The notes under the pieces are model-generated. The model worked only from the letters and a program-made list of their open reading frames with translations, did not search any database and was not told the origin of the DNA. Below are positions 37,146-45,481 of a stretch of DNA of 64,000 nt, piece by piece (within the stretch, counting starts at the first letter, position 1; the number at the start of each line of letters is the position of its first letter). The stretch is taken from positions 310,001 through 374,000 of the forward strand of contig JADCLS010000001.1 of the NCBI GenBank assembly GCA_026702845.1, written 5' to 3'. A program made the position numbers and the translations under genes. Source of the stretch: Candidatus Heimdallarchaeota archaeon. GTDB taxonomy: Archaea; Asgardarchaeota; Heimdallarchaeia; Heimdallarchaeales; Kariarchaeaceae.

Positions 37146-37712
37146 ATGTCGAGCTATTTCCTTAAAGTTTCACTCCTCGGTGACGGTGCAGTAGGAAAGA
37201 CATCATTGAGAAATCGATTCATGGGTAGAGGTTTTCGTACAGAACACCTTATGACAATTGGTGCAGATTTTGCAGCCTATGAAAAAGATGTTGACGGTAC
37301 AAAAACTACATTCCAAATTTGGGATCTTGCAGGTCAGGATTCATTCAAAACAGTCCGTGCTAGATTCTTTAATGGATCCATGGGTGGCCTCATGGTATTT
37401 GATGTCACAAGACCCGATAGTTTCCAAAATGTCACTCGTTGGATAACTGAATTATGGAATAATTCTGGTCGAGGAGTTGTACCTGTGATTTTGTTAGGGA
37501 ATAAAGCTGATCTTAGAGATGCCAATTCAGTCAGCAATGCTGCCGCAGAGAAATATGCTGCTGCATTAACAGCAAAATTACAGAAAAAGGGTTTTGTAGT
37601 TACGTTTATGGAAACTTCTGCTAAGACTGGTCTGAATGTAGAGGAGGCATTTATTGAGCTAGCTAGGCAAATTATCAAAGGTTTACAGGCAGGATCAATC
37701 AAAAGAAGTTAG
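37146..37712 (+). CDS. Ras/Rab-like small GTPase
   Basis: 188 aa. G1 GDGAVGKTS (12-20), G2 Thr37, G3 WDLAGQ (59-64), G4 NKAD (119-122) and G5 ETSAK (156-160) are all intact, in the spacing of eukaryotic Rab/Ras proteins, with Gln64 as catalytic residue. No CaaX or terminal Cys pair: the chain ends in KRS, so no lipid anchor is predicted. Asgard archaea carry many such GTPases. It is followed 44 nt later by the ITPase gene. The effector is unknown; TPR/longin-type proteins elsewhere in the window are the kind often linked to GTPase networks. Confidence 0.95.
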   Translation: MSSYFLKVSLLGDGAVGKTSLRNRFMGRGFRTEHLMTIGADFAAYEKDVDGTKTTFQIWDLAGQDSFKTVRARFFNGSMGGLMVFDVTRPDSFQNVTRWITELWNNSGRGVVPVILLGNKADLRDANSVSNAAAEKYAAALTAKLQKKGFVVTFMETSAKTGLNVEEAFIELARQIIKGLQAGSIKRS

Positions 37713-37755
37713 GGAAATACAAAATATGATATAACCCAATTAGATTTAAAAGTGT

Positions 37756-38298
37756 ATGAAATTTATAACCTCCAATGAGCATAAGTATACAGAGGTGAAA
37801 CAGGTATTTGATCTTCATGGTTTGGAGATTACACACACCAAGATGAAATACGTTGAACTTCAAGCAGATTCCATTGAAGATATTGCAATGGCAAGTGCAG
37901 GTCAGCTAGCCACAATAATATCTGGGGATTTTATTATTGAGGATGCAGGATTGGAGATAGAAGCATTAAATGGATTTCCAGGGCCCTACTCATCATATGT
38001 CTTTGGAACATTGGGATGGGAGGGAATTCTAGATTTGATGAAGGAAACGGGTAACCGCAAGGCTTCTTTCAGATCAGTATTTGTTTTGCATCAAGATAAT
38101 CAATTTCATCTCTTTTCTTCAACATGTAATGGTACAATAAATTTTGATGGAATTGGAACTCATGGATTTGGTTTCGATCCAATTTTTGTTCCTGAAGGAT
38201 CTACAAAAACATTTGCTGAGATGAGTGATGAAGAGAAAAACACCTTCTCTCATCGATCTAAATCAATAATAAAAGTAATAAATTATCTTAAGCAGTGA
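37756..38298 (+). CDS. XTP/dITP diphosphatase (Ham1/RdgB family)
   Basis: 180 aa. Removes ITP, dITP and XTP from the nucleotide pool by hydrolysis to the monophosphate. Family motifs are present: FITSNEHKYTEV, IIEDAGLEIEALNGFPGPYSSYV, GFGFDPIFVPEG and FSHRSKSI. The 3' end overlaps the convergent eS1 gene by 11 nt. In many archaea this gene neighbours translation or tRNA-modification genes, as here. Confidence 0.95.
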   Translation: MKFITSNEHKYTEVKQVFDLHGLEITHTKMKYVELQADSIEDIAMASAGQLATIISGDFIIEDAGLEIEALNGFPGPYSSYVFGTLGWEGILDLMKETGNRKASFRSVFVLHQDNQFHLFSSTCNGTINFDGIGTHGFGFDPIFVPEGSTKTFAEMSDEEKNTFSHRSKSIIKVINYLKQ

Positions 38299-38962
38299 TT
38301 TCATCGATCTCTTCTTCGTCTTCGAACTCTTCATTAATTACAGGTTGTTCAAAATCTACATCATCCTGGAATTTCAAGACTTTAACTTTGGAAATATCAA
38401 GTACTTTGATGTCTGTATATTCCTCAGCAACTTCAAGGAGTGTTTCCACTAATGATCCGTTGATCAATCTATCAACAAATGCAGGTAAGCTCATTCCCTT
38501 CATATTCTCTACTAGATTATCATAAACAAGTTTCCTCAATTCTTTTTTCTCTGATGATGCAATTCTTGATGGAGTAACAATGAATGTGGTCACTCGAATT
38601 CTTGCGCCATCTGATAATTTAAATGTGTAAATTCCTTCTACTTTGGATCTGTGATTACGGATCTGTGCTCTCTTAAAGTCACGAGAGAGTTCATACCCAA
38701 AGAACTCAGTTCGACCGATATTCCCATCGAGTCGAGTTACTTTAAAGGTGAGTTCGTAATTTAGATCTTTGAATTGACCAGTAAGGTCCATGAGTGATGT
38801 CTTGATAGTTCTTCCAATCATATATTCGACGTTTGTTGTTGGAGAACTCCCCAAACTCTTCTCATCGACATATGCAGGTGTCATTATATTCACCCAAGTT
38901 TTATTTTTCCACTTATCTGAAGCTGTGCTTGATGATCTCTTTCTTCTTCTTCGTGCACTCAT
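38288..38962 (-). CDS. rps3ae: 30S ribosomal protein eS1 (S3Ae)
   Basis: 224 aa. Basic N-terminus (MSARRRRKRSSSTASDKWKNKTW) and the body WVNIMTPAYVDEKSLGSS, IGRTIKTSL, FKDLNYELTFKVT and FFGYELSRDF are typical of the archaeal/eukaryotic small-subunit protein; the tail is acidic (EEFEDEEEIDEITA). The upstream minus-strand sequence contains the TATA-like CTTTTAAAAT about 40 nt before the start. Confidence 0.97.
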   Translation of the reverse strand: MSARRRRKRSSSTASDKWKNKTWVNIMTPAYVDEKSLGSSPTTNVEYMIGRTIKTSLMDLTGQFKDLNYELTFKVTRLDGNIGRTEFFGYELSRDFKRAQIRNHRSKVEGIYTFKLSDGARIRVTTFIVTPSRIASSEKKELRKLVYDNLVENMKGMSLPAFVDRLINGSLVETLLEVAEEYTDIKVLDISKVKVLKFQDDVDFEQPVINEEFEDEEEIDEITA

Positions 38963-39207
38963 TTTACAAATGCCAATTTCTATTTTTATTTTAAAAGATT
39001 TAAGTTGTAAATCAACTCAAATAAGATTTTTTCTAGAAATATTAGTTTGAAAATATTATTGATATTAGCACCTAATTTTCCTCTCTATTTAATTTTCTGA
39101 TTTTTTGTATTGATAAATATAGGAGTGATGACTAAAAACAAAGTTTAGATTACCTTTTATTAGTATTAATCTAAAGTAGAGAATTTTGCTAAATAGATTT
39201 CTAACCA

Positions 39208-39549
39208 TTAGTCTTCTTCTGCCAATTTTCTCCAGATTTCCTTATCAAAGCGTTCATGATTGCGCTCATATTCTTCTTTCCAGACTTCTTCTAAGTTAAC
39301 TTCAGCTGAGTTGGCAAGCTGAAGAAACAGATTGAATGCTTGAGCGAATTCCTGCTCCAAGTTTTTCTTATCAAGATTTTCCTTATGTCCAGCTTTTTCT
39401 ACTTTGTATTTTTCCTTATACAAAATATACGAGGCAATTTCCCCCAACTCCTCAATGAGATGGGCAAAAACAAGTGATGATGAGAATCGATCCCATTGAC
39501 GTGATAGAACAAATTCTTGTTGCATTTCTTGAATTTTCGTCAGGTGCAT
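39208..39549 (-). CDS. MazG-like protein
   Basis: 113 aa, all helical. FAHLIEELGEIASYILYKE has the EExxE-type metal site of MazG-like nucleotide pyrophosphohydrolases, with a second acidic cluster (NLEQEFAQAFNLFLQLAN) contributing to the four-helix bundle. It would hydrolyse a nucleoside triphosphate to monophosphate and pyrophosphate; the substrate is unknown. It is 51 nt upstream of the ABC ATPase stop codon's far side, in the same direction as both flanking genes. Confidence 0.7.
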   Translation of the reverse strand: MHLTKIQEMQQEFVLSRQWDRFSSSLVFAHLIEELGEIASYILYKEKYKVEKAGHKENLDKKNLEQEFAQAFNLFLQLANSAEVNLEEVWKEEYERNHERFDKEIWRKLAEED

Positions 39550-39600
39550 AAAAGTAACTTTGTAATTGAGCTTCTTTACTATTATCCCAATAAACTGGAC

Positions 39601-40398
39601 TTAATAATAATCAGCTGGTTTCTTCTCTCGTGTCTTTTCCTGTTCAGCACGAATATCTTTCCCTTTACCATCTTTAATCTCGATAATTTTACCTTCTCTC
39701 ATAACAGCCAATCTATCCGCTCGATCTGCAATTTCCATATCATGCGTAACTATGACGATAGTTGTACCTAAGTCTCTATTAACTCCCTCTATGAGATCAA
39801 GAATGTCTTGTCTAATCTCCGGATCCAATTCTCCTGTTGGTTCGTCAGCAAGTATTATTGCTGGACGATTACTCAATGCTCTTGCTACGGCGACACGTTG
39901 TTGTTCTCCACCACTTAACTCTTCAGGTTTGTGATCCATACGATGTTCCAAACCTACATTTGTTAATAGTTTCTCAGCCCTAGCTAATCGTTCTTCCTTA
40001 TCAATTCCCTTTAGAAGCATGGGTAGTTCTACATTTTGTAACGCATTTAATACTGGGATCAAATTATAATCCTGATAGATTGTTGCTACAACACTGCGTC
40101 TAACTTGAGTAAGTTCTTTATCTGATAATCTAGCAAGTGTTTTTCCATTCAACGCAATGAGGCCTTCACTTGGTCTCTCCATGGCCCCAAGTAAGGATAG
40201 TAATGTTGTCTTTCCACTTCCAGAACGTCCAATAATACAGAAAAACTCTCCTCGTTTGATATCTAGATTAATATCATTGAGTGCATGTACCTCTCGAGCA
40301 TTCTGAGTATAATATTTATGAACACCTTTGACAGATATTACTATATCTTCTTTTACATCAAGAGCATCAGGGAGCTTTTTTTTCAGAAAGGAAAACAT
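39601..40398 (-). CDS. ABC transporter ATP-binding protein (LolD/MacB type)
   Basis: 265 aa. Walker A GRSGSGKTT (58-66), Q-loop YQDYNLIPVLNALQNVELPM, signature LSGGEQQRVAVARAL (161-175), Walker B ILADEPTGELD, and H-loop THD at 219. The LolD-like Q-loop and signature pair with FtsX-type permeases such as the orphan at 32685-35858, although the two genes are about 4 kb apart and on opposite strands. The C-terminal 35 residues are a charged tail. Confidence 0.93.
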   Translation of the reverse strand: MFSFLKKKLPDALDVKEDIVISVKGVHKYYTQNAREVHALNDINLDIKRGEFFCIIGRSGSGKTTLLSLLGAMERPSEGLIALNGKTLARLSDKELTQVRRSVVATIYQDYNLIPVLNALQNVELPMLLKGIDKEERLARAEKLLTNVGLEHRMDHKPEELSGGEQQRVAVARALSNRPAIILADEPTGELDPEIRQDILDLIEGVNRDLGTTIVIVTHDMEIADRADRLAVMREGKIIEIKDGKGKDIRAEQEKTREKKPADYY

Positions 40399-40512
40399 TG
40401 TCTCAAATATTCATTTTTTTCCGCTGTTTTAAAGTATTATTTATCGGATTGAATAATTATAAATTGAAGCTATTAATTCCTAAATCGAAAAATAGAACAA
40501 CATAAATCAATT

Positions 40513-40522
40513 ATCTTTTTAA
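40513..40522 (+). promoter_or_regulatory. TATA-like box for the small membrane protein at 40558
   Basis: ATCTTTTTAA about 36-45 nt before the proposed start, resembling the boxes before alaS, eS24 and eS6. SD AGGTG follows at 40546-40550. Confidence 0.45.
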
Positions 40523-40557
40523 GGTATTTGAGCCTATTTCAGAATAGGTGATTTAAT

Positions 40558-40950
40558 ATCGGAGCATTTGGATCAATTTTAGGTGGAATTTTGGCTATGG
40601 GTAGCTTATTCATTGGTGTTTGGACAGCATTCACCTTCACTGATAAATATTTACCCCTCTTACTATTTACCTTGTTTGCTATACTAGGTGGATTCTCACT
40701 TGGTGCTTTGAACAGTCGAAAGGCTAGACAACAGGCAAAATATAAGAATGAGTATACTACGTATGCGGGATTGTTTATTGCTGCAATAATTTTCTTGGGT
40801 ATTTACTACCTCTTTTGGGCAATAGATAAGATTATTGTCAAGGAAGGAATAGATTTAAGTTCTGAACAGGTGATCTATATCTCAATGGGTGGTGGATTCA
40901 TAGGTCTGATGGGAATCGGATTATCTGTAGCCAATGCTTTAGCTGAATAA
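40558..40950 (+). CDS. Small integral membrane protein with possible ATC start
   Basis: 130 aa if it starts at ATC 40558. The frame is closed by TGA at 40549-40551 and contains no ATG or GTG before ATG 40597; TTG lies at 40591. The SD AGGTG (40546-40550) is 7 nt before ATC, the same spacing as before TTG starts in this window, and starting there preserves an intact first membrane helix (IGAFGSILGGILAMG). About four hydrophobic segments: 2-22, 27-48, 70-92 and 110-128. No family recognised. Confidence 0.6.
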   Translation: MGAFGSILGGILAMGSLFIGVWTAFTFTDKYLPLLLFTLFAILGGFSLGALNSRKARQQAKYKNEYTTYAGLFIAAIIFLGIYYLFWAIDKIIVKEGIDLSSEQVIYISMGGGFIGLMGIGLSVANALAE

Positions 40951-41029
40951 GTCATTTTCATATTGAATACAGCTTGATAATTAACGTAATAAAAGTAATA
41001 TTAATATCAAGGAATACAATCCTTACTTC

Positions 41030-42310
41030 ATGTTAGATCCTAAGTTATTGAGAGAGGATCCAGATGCAGTTAAAGAGAATCTGAAGAGAAGAAAAGATCC
41101 AGCCTTGTTAAATTTGGTGGATGAATTTCTCGAGTTGGATGAGACTTGGAGGCAACTGGATAAAGTGATTAACGGTCTTAGAAAGCAACGAAATATCTAT
41201 GCCAAGGATATTGCCAAAGCAAAAGGTGCAGATAAAAACAAATTAATTACAGAGATGAAGTCAATTAACACAGATTTAGGGAAGAATGAGGAAGTATTGA
41301 AAAAAACTGATGAGAAAAGACAATTTATTCTTGATCGTTTACCTAATTTATTGCACGAATCAGTGCCTTTTGGAGAAGATGATGAAGACAATGTAGTAAT
41401 GCGTAAAAAGGGTCGTAAGAAGAGTTTCAAATTCCCCATCAAGGATCACCATCAACTCATGGAAGAATTAGATCTAGTTGAGCTTGAACGAGCCAGAAAA
41501 ACCTCAGGTTCAAGATTTTATTTCTTAAAAAATGAAGCTGTAATTCTAGAGCTTGCTCTTATTCGTTATGCCATCGATGTGTTGAAAAAACATGGTGTAG
41601 ATGTGCTCTCAACCCCATCAATGGTACGAAAGGAGATGCTTTATGGATCAGGATTTCTCCCCATGGGTGATGAAGATATTTACAAAATCCAAGGTGAAGA
41701 CCTAGCACTTATTGGAACATCAGAAGTTACACTTGCTGGGTATCATTATGATGAGATTCTGTTGGAAGATGAATTACCTATTCGATATGCAGGTCTAAGT
41801 TCTTGCTTTAGAACTGAGGCCTCAGCCTCAACTAAGGATGATAAAGGAATATTTAGGGTACATGAATTCAAAAAGGTAGAAATGTTCACCTATACCCTCC
41901 CAGAAAATTCTCCCGAGGAGCAAGAGCGAATGATAGGTATTGCAGAAGAGATATTTCAAGGTCTCAAGCTTCCCTATCAAGTAGTTAATATATGTACTGG
42001 TGATTTGGGGGGCGTAGCCTCTAGAAAATTCGATATTGAAGTATTTCTGCCAGGTCAAGATCGTTATAGGGAAGTAGTCTCCTGTTCAAACTGCACAGAT
42101 TACCAATCACGTCGATTAAAAATCAGGTATCGTGAGAAAGAAGGAGCTCCTGTGAAAGGATTAGTTCATACTTTGAACTCAACTGCTATCACCACAACTC
42201 GGCCAATTATCGCAATACTTGAGAATTATCAAAGAGAGGATGGATCCATCAAAATCCCAGATGTTTTAATTCCTTATACAGGATTTGACACAATTTCACC
42301 AAAACAATAA
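41030..42310 (+). CDS. serS: Seryl-tRNA synthetase
   Basis: 426 aa, the common bacterial/eukaryotic class, not the methanogenic type. The N-terminal coiled-coil tRNA-binding arm is residues 1 to about 110 (MLDPKLLREDPDAVKENLKRR). Class II motifs follow: TPSMVRKEMLYGSGF, the motif 2 loop CFRTEASASTKDDKGIFRVHEFKKVEMF split around 255-285, and HTLNSTAITTTRPIIAILENYQ as motif 3. It charges tRNA-Ser. No close neighbour in the same pathway. Confidence 0.97.
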   Translation: MLDPKLLREDPDAVKENLKRRKDPALLNLVDEFLELDETWRQLDKVINGLRKQRNIYAKDIAKAKGADKNKLITEMKSINTDLGKNEEVLKKTDEKRQFILDRLPNLLHESVPFGEDDEDNVVMRKKGRKKSFKFPIKDHHQLMEELDLVELERARKTSGSRFYFLKNEAVILELALIRYAIDVLKKHGVDVLSTPSMVRKEMLYGSGFLPMGDEDIYKIQGEDLALIGTSEVTLAGYHYDEILLEDELPIRYAGLSSCFRTEASASTKDDKGIFRVHEFKKVEMFTYTLPENSPEEQERMIGIAEEIFQGLKLPYQVVNICTGDLGGVASRKFDIEVFLPGQDRYREVVSCSNCTDYQSRRLKIRYREKEGAPVKGLVHTLNSTAITTTRPIIAILENYQREDGSIKIPDVLIPYTGFDTISPKQ

Positions 42311-42375
42311 AATTTACCATCGTTCTGCCCATCACTTTATTTAGATTAGTTACAGTATTCAAATAAGAATAAGAG

Positions 42376-43518
42376 ATGAGTTCCGTGAGTACTAAGGTAA
42401 AATTGACCAAATTTACAGATTTTGACAGGATGTTAGAGAAGGATAATTTCATTGTGACATTGTTTGGTGCTCTAGCAGCATTTGTTCTATCATTTATTTC
42501 GGAAACTATATTACCAATACCTTTCTCACCATTTCGTTTGTCATTTTCGCTGGCAATTTTATTCTTTGCAGTTGTGTATACTAAGAATATTGCATCATCA
42601 CTTATACTAGGAATAATCACTGGTATCTCCATAGTCTCACCATTCAATTACTTTGATTCTGTTGACTTCATCAATGGATATGTAATCATCGTTGTCTTGG
42701 TAAGTGTAATCCTTGGTTTCTATGCAAATAGGTTGATGCTGGTCATGAAATGGAATAGACAATTTATGGGATTTGGATTTATTAGTTCATCTATTGTTTT
42801 ACTTTTTGGGTATTTGAGTAATTCAGAAGCTCATAAATATTGGGAGAATGGCATTCCTATAGGGGTAGGTGGAGATCCCTATTTGGATACTGGTTTACCT
42901 TTGATAGAGATTGCAGCATTCCTAATACTGTTTATCCTATTTATCATTCCTACAATTATGTTAAGACAAACATTGTCCCTTTCACGTTCTTCTGCAAAGA
43001 AGTATAAATTATGGGGAAGTATATTAGTGTCAATAGGCTTTATATTGTCTTTAGCTGGTATGATATTGTTCAACTATGTTCTTTCTCATGAGCAGATGAT
43101 AGACATCACATCCAAAGTAGGCAATCTGGATACTATCAATGAATTGATCAATCACCAAGCCTCAGATCAACAATACAGTGTCTTTATTTCGCCAATTAAT
43201 GGGTTTGTTCTGATTGCAGTGAGTAACCTACTGTTTATGATGGGTATATCATTTCATTCAGTCGGTGTTAACAGGGGAAATATCGACGGAATTCGTGCTA
43301 GAGGATACATGCTATTCTTTGCACCAATATTGACCTTGTTGACCTATATTGTCATAGGTTCATATCAGCTACAAAGGGCAATTATCCCTAATGGTTACTA
43401 TGTTGGCCTTGAGTTACTTCCTGTGTACATGTCTATGTTATGGTCACTTTATATTTGGAATACACTACTTGCCCTGATATTGTATGCCCTATTCACCAAA
43501 ATTCTCAAGCAAAAGTGA
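42376..43518 (+). CDS. Polytopic membrane protein, unknown
   Basis: 380 aa with about nine or ten hydrophobic segments after a cytoplasmic N-terminus of some 25 residues. No transporter signature recognised. The next gene begins 8 nt after its stop and also encodes a membrane protein, so they are probably one operon and one complex. Confidence 0.65.
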   Translation: MSSVSTKVKLTKFTDFDRMLEKDNFIVTLFGALAAFVLSFISETILPIPFSPFRLSFSLAILFFAVVYTKNIASSLILGIITGISIVSPFNYFDSVDFINGYVIIVVLVSVILGFYANRLMLVMKWNRQFMGFGFISSSIVLLFGYLSNSEAHKYWENGIPIGVGGDPYLDTGLPLIEIAAFLILFILFIIPTIMLRQTLSLSRSSAKKYKLWGSILVSIGFILSLAGMILFNYVLSHEQMIDITSKVGNLDTINELINHQASDQQYSVFISPINGFVLIAVSNLLFMMGISFHSVGVNRGNIDGIRARGYMLFFAPILTLLTYIVIGSYQLQRAIIPNGYYVGLELLPVYMSMLWSLYIWNTLLALILYALFTKILKQK

Positions 43519-43525
43519 ATTGCAT

Positions 43526-44008
43526 ATGGTAAATTTTCAAAGTTTGAATAATCGTATTGAAAAAAAAAATTGGGATCATCTAGATTTTTTAAAGAGGATG
43601 ACTGTTGTTCTTCTTCTGATAATCTTTATGTTTTATGCTTGGATTCTCATAGGATCAATCAATGGACTTTTTGAACAGGAATTCGTTCAGCTGGCTCTCA
43701 AGGATATATCGTTGTCTCTATTTATTGGTATAGCCGCAGGTATTATCATTGGTTTTATTGAGTTGATATGGTATTATATTCATAAAAATTGGGATTTACA
43801 TGTGGTCGTTCCAAATTATTTAATGATGCATCTTATAACAACCATGGTCGGTGTGGTTATTCTATACATGCTATCACCAGCCCAATTAATGGCAAGTTCG
43901 GGCAGTATAGGATTTATACTCGGAGGGATGATCGCCATTATCGCTTATGCTGGTGAGATAAAACGTGAACATTCATCTCCTGATGAAGATTCAATCAAGG
44001 ATACATGA
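43526..44008 (+). CDS. Four-helix membrane protein, unknown
   Basis: 160 aa from ATG 43526, 8 nt after the previous stop; a longer frame reaching back to 43484 would overlap it. Four hydrophobic segments (about 21-42, 55-80, 97-115, 122-142) and a charged cytoplasmic C-terminal tail. No family recognised. Confidence 0.6.
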   Translation: MVNFQSLNNRIEKKNWDHLDFLKRMTVVLLLIIFMFYAWILIGSINGLFEQEFVQLALKDISLSLFIGIAAGIIIGFIELIWYYIHKNWDLHVVVPNYLMMHLITTMVGVVILYMLSPAQLMASSGSIGFILGGMIAIIAYAGEIKREHSSPDEDSIKDT

Positions 44009-44202
44009 TTCACAATAATATAGGGAATTGGTCATTCTAGTTGTACAAATATGGATTTTTTAGTGTTCGATTCTTGAAAGCTTAAATACTTGAAAAACAA
44101 ATATATTTTGAGAGAAACATCTCTCAAGCATTTCGAATTCATTGAAGTGTTATATCCTTTGAAATTCTTGATGTATAATGGTTATGCAAACAAATTTTTA
44201 TT

Positions 44203-44226
44203 TTGTTACCTTTGCCGGGGTAACAA
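44203..44226. repeat. Inverted repeat upstream of the membrane sensor promoter
   Basis: TTGTTACC and GGTAACAA (perfect 8-bp arms) flank an 8-nt GC-rich spacer. The element sits just upstream of the TATA region at 44237-44250, where an archaeal activator or repressor would bind. It is far more GC-rich than its surroundings. Confidence 0.6.
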
Positions 44227-44236
44227 TTCCGACATC

Positions 44237-44260
44237 TTTTTATTATATAAAGTATATATA
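44237..44260 (+). promoter_or_regulatory. TATA-box region for the membrane sensor gene
   Basis: A run TTTTTATTATATAAAG followed by TATATATAATAG, centred about 20-25 nt before ATG 44267, implying a leaderless transcript. Confidence 0.55.
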
Positions 44261-44266
44261 ATAGTT

Positions 44267-45469
44267 ATGGAGTCACAATTCAATTACCATTTAGCACATC
44301 AAAAGAGGATTTTGATGGTTGTACCCATCTTTTTCTTCTTTTTAATTTTTTCTGGCGTCATGGGCATCATTGCCATTTCATTGACTAATCCATCGCCTGT
44401 TGATAACATCAGTGGATCAGTAAATCTCTCTCCAGGGGAATTTGATTACATCACAATATATTTTGATGATTCAGTTGTTGGGGAGCGAAAATTTGATATT
44501 GCTTTACTACATCTAGATGAAGGTGAATTAGATCTATATCTTGTTGACAATAAACCTGATTTTTCCTATCAAAAAGATTTTGCTTTATATGAACAATCTA
44601 GTGAATTTTCATCAGATTTGGTTGAACAAGATTTAGGGGTGAGTTATTCAACTACGATTTATGCAGGATTTGTGAGTTCACCTCTTTATCTGGTTATAGT
44701 TAATCCGAGTTCTGGAGCAAGTAATATTAATTGTCAAATAACAATAAATATTTCATTAACCGAGAATGCAGACAGAGTTGGCTGGGTCTTATCGATTGTG
44801 GGAATTAGTTTATTTACATTAGCTATGCTTCTCCTGACGATATTTACTGCAATAGAATTTGTTGAACCAAAAGGATATCGTTCAAAACTACTCACCCAAG
44901 AACTAGAGGATAAGATTAAGATGTTCCTTCAGAAAACAGAACCATGGGAAATGGTAATTTTAGTTATTTCTACAACCATGTTCCCCATTGGTGTTGGTAT
45001 GAGTTTCGCATCAATAGATACACCAATTACTTTCTTCTCAGCCGTTGGTTTTGTTTTAGTTTATTTCAGTGTAAAAAGACGATATGAGTTATTTGATGCC
45101 ATTAAATCCAATTTGAATATCCAGAAGGTAATTACTCTAGATCTGCTGGCAAAGCAAGTTCGTAGGAAGCCAGAAGACGTGAGACGCGCAATATTCTATC
45201 TCATTTCTCATGAGAGTTATCCCATTAGATTTGATGCTAAAGCTCAATCTGTAAGTCTTACTGGTTCTCCTGTGAATATAAGTTCTACCCTTTCAACCGT
45301 AAATCGTCCTCCAATGAGAGAAGAAACTATTGAAGAAGTCATCGAAGAACCAAGTGAGGATGACTCTGAAGAAAAAACCATAAGCTGTGCATATTGTGGA
45401 TCCGAGGCTTTGGTTCCAAATGCAAAATTCTGTGCTGATTGTGGAGCATCGATGGTAGCAACAAAATAG
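44267..45469 (+). CDS. Membrane sensor-like protein: extracellular domain, winged helix and zinc ribbon
   Basis: 400 aa from ATG 44267; upstream in-frame codons lie in the promoter. A signal-anchor helix at about 12-38, an extracellular domain of some 130 residues resembling the bacterial pre-peptidase C-terminal fold (SVNLSPGEFDYITIYF), one membrane helix, a short loop, then two more membrane segments. The cytoplasmic end has a winged-helix-like region (VITLDLLAKQVRRKPEDVRRAIFYL) and a terminal zinc ribbon (CAYCGSEALVPNAKFCADCG). It could be a one-component sensor or a protein-interaction hub. The TrmB-like gene starts 12 nt downstream. Confidence 0.65.
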   Translation: MESQFNYHLAHQKRILMVVPIFFFFLIFSGVMGIIAISLTNPSPVDNISGSVNLSPGEFDYITIYFDDSVVGERKFDIALLHLDEGELDLYLVDNKPDFSYQKDFALYEQSSEFSSDLVEQDLGVSYSTTIYAGFVSSPLYLVIVNPSSGASNINCQITINISLTENADRVGWVLSIVGISLFTLAMLLLTIFTAIEFVEPKGYRSKLLTQELEDKIKMFLQKTEPWEMVILVISTTMFPIGVGMSFASIDTPITFFSAVGFVLVYFSVKRRYELFDAIKSNLNIQKVITLDLLAKQVRRKPEDVRRAIFYLISHESYPIRFDAKAQSVSLTGSPVNISSTLSTVNRPPMREETIEEVIEEPSEDDSEEKTISCAYCGSEALVPNAKFCADCGASMVATK

Positions 45470-45481
45470 AGGTGATACGAT

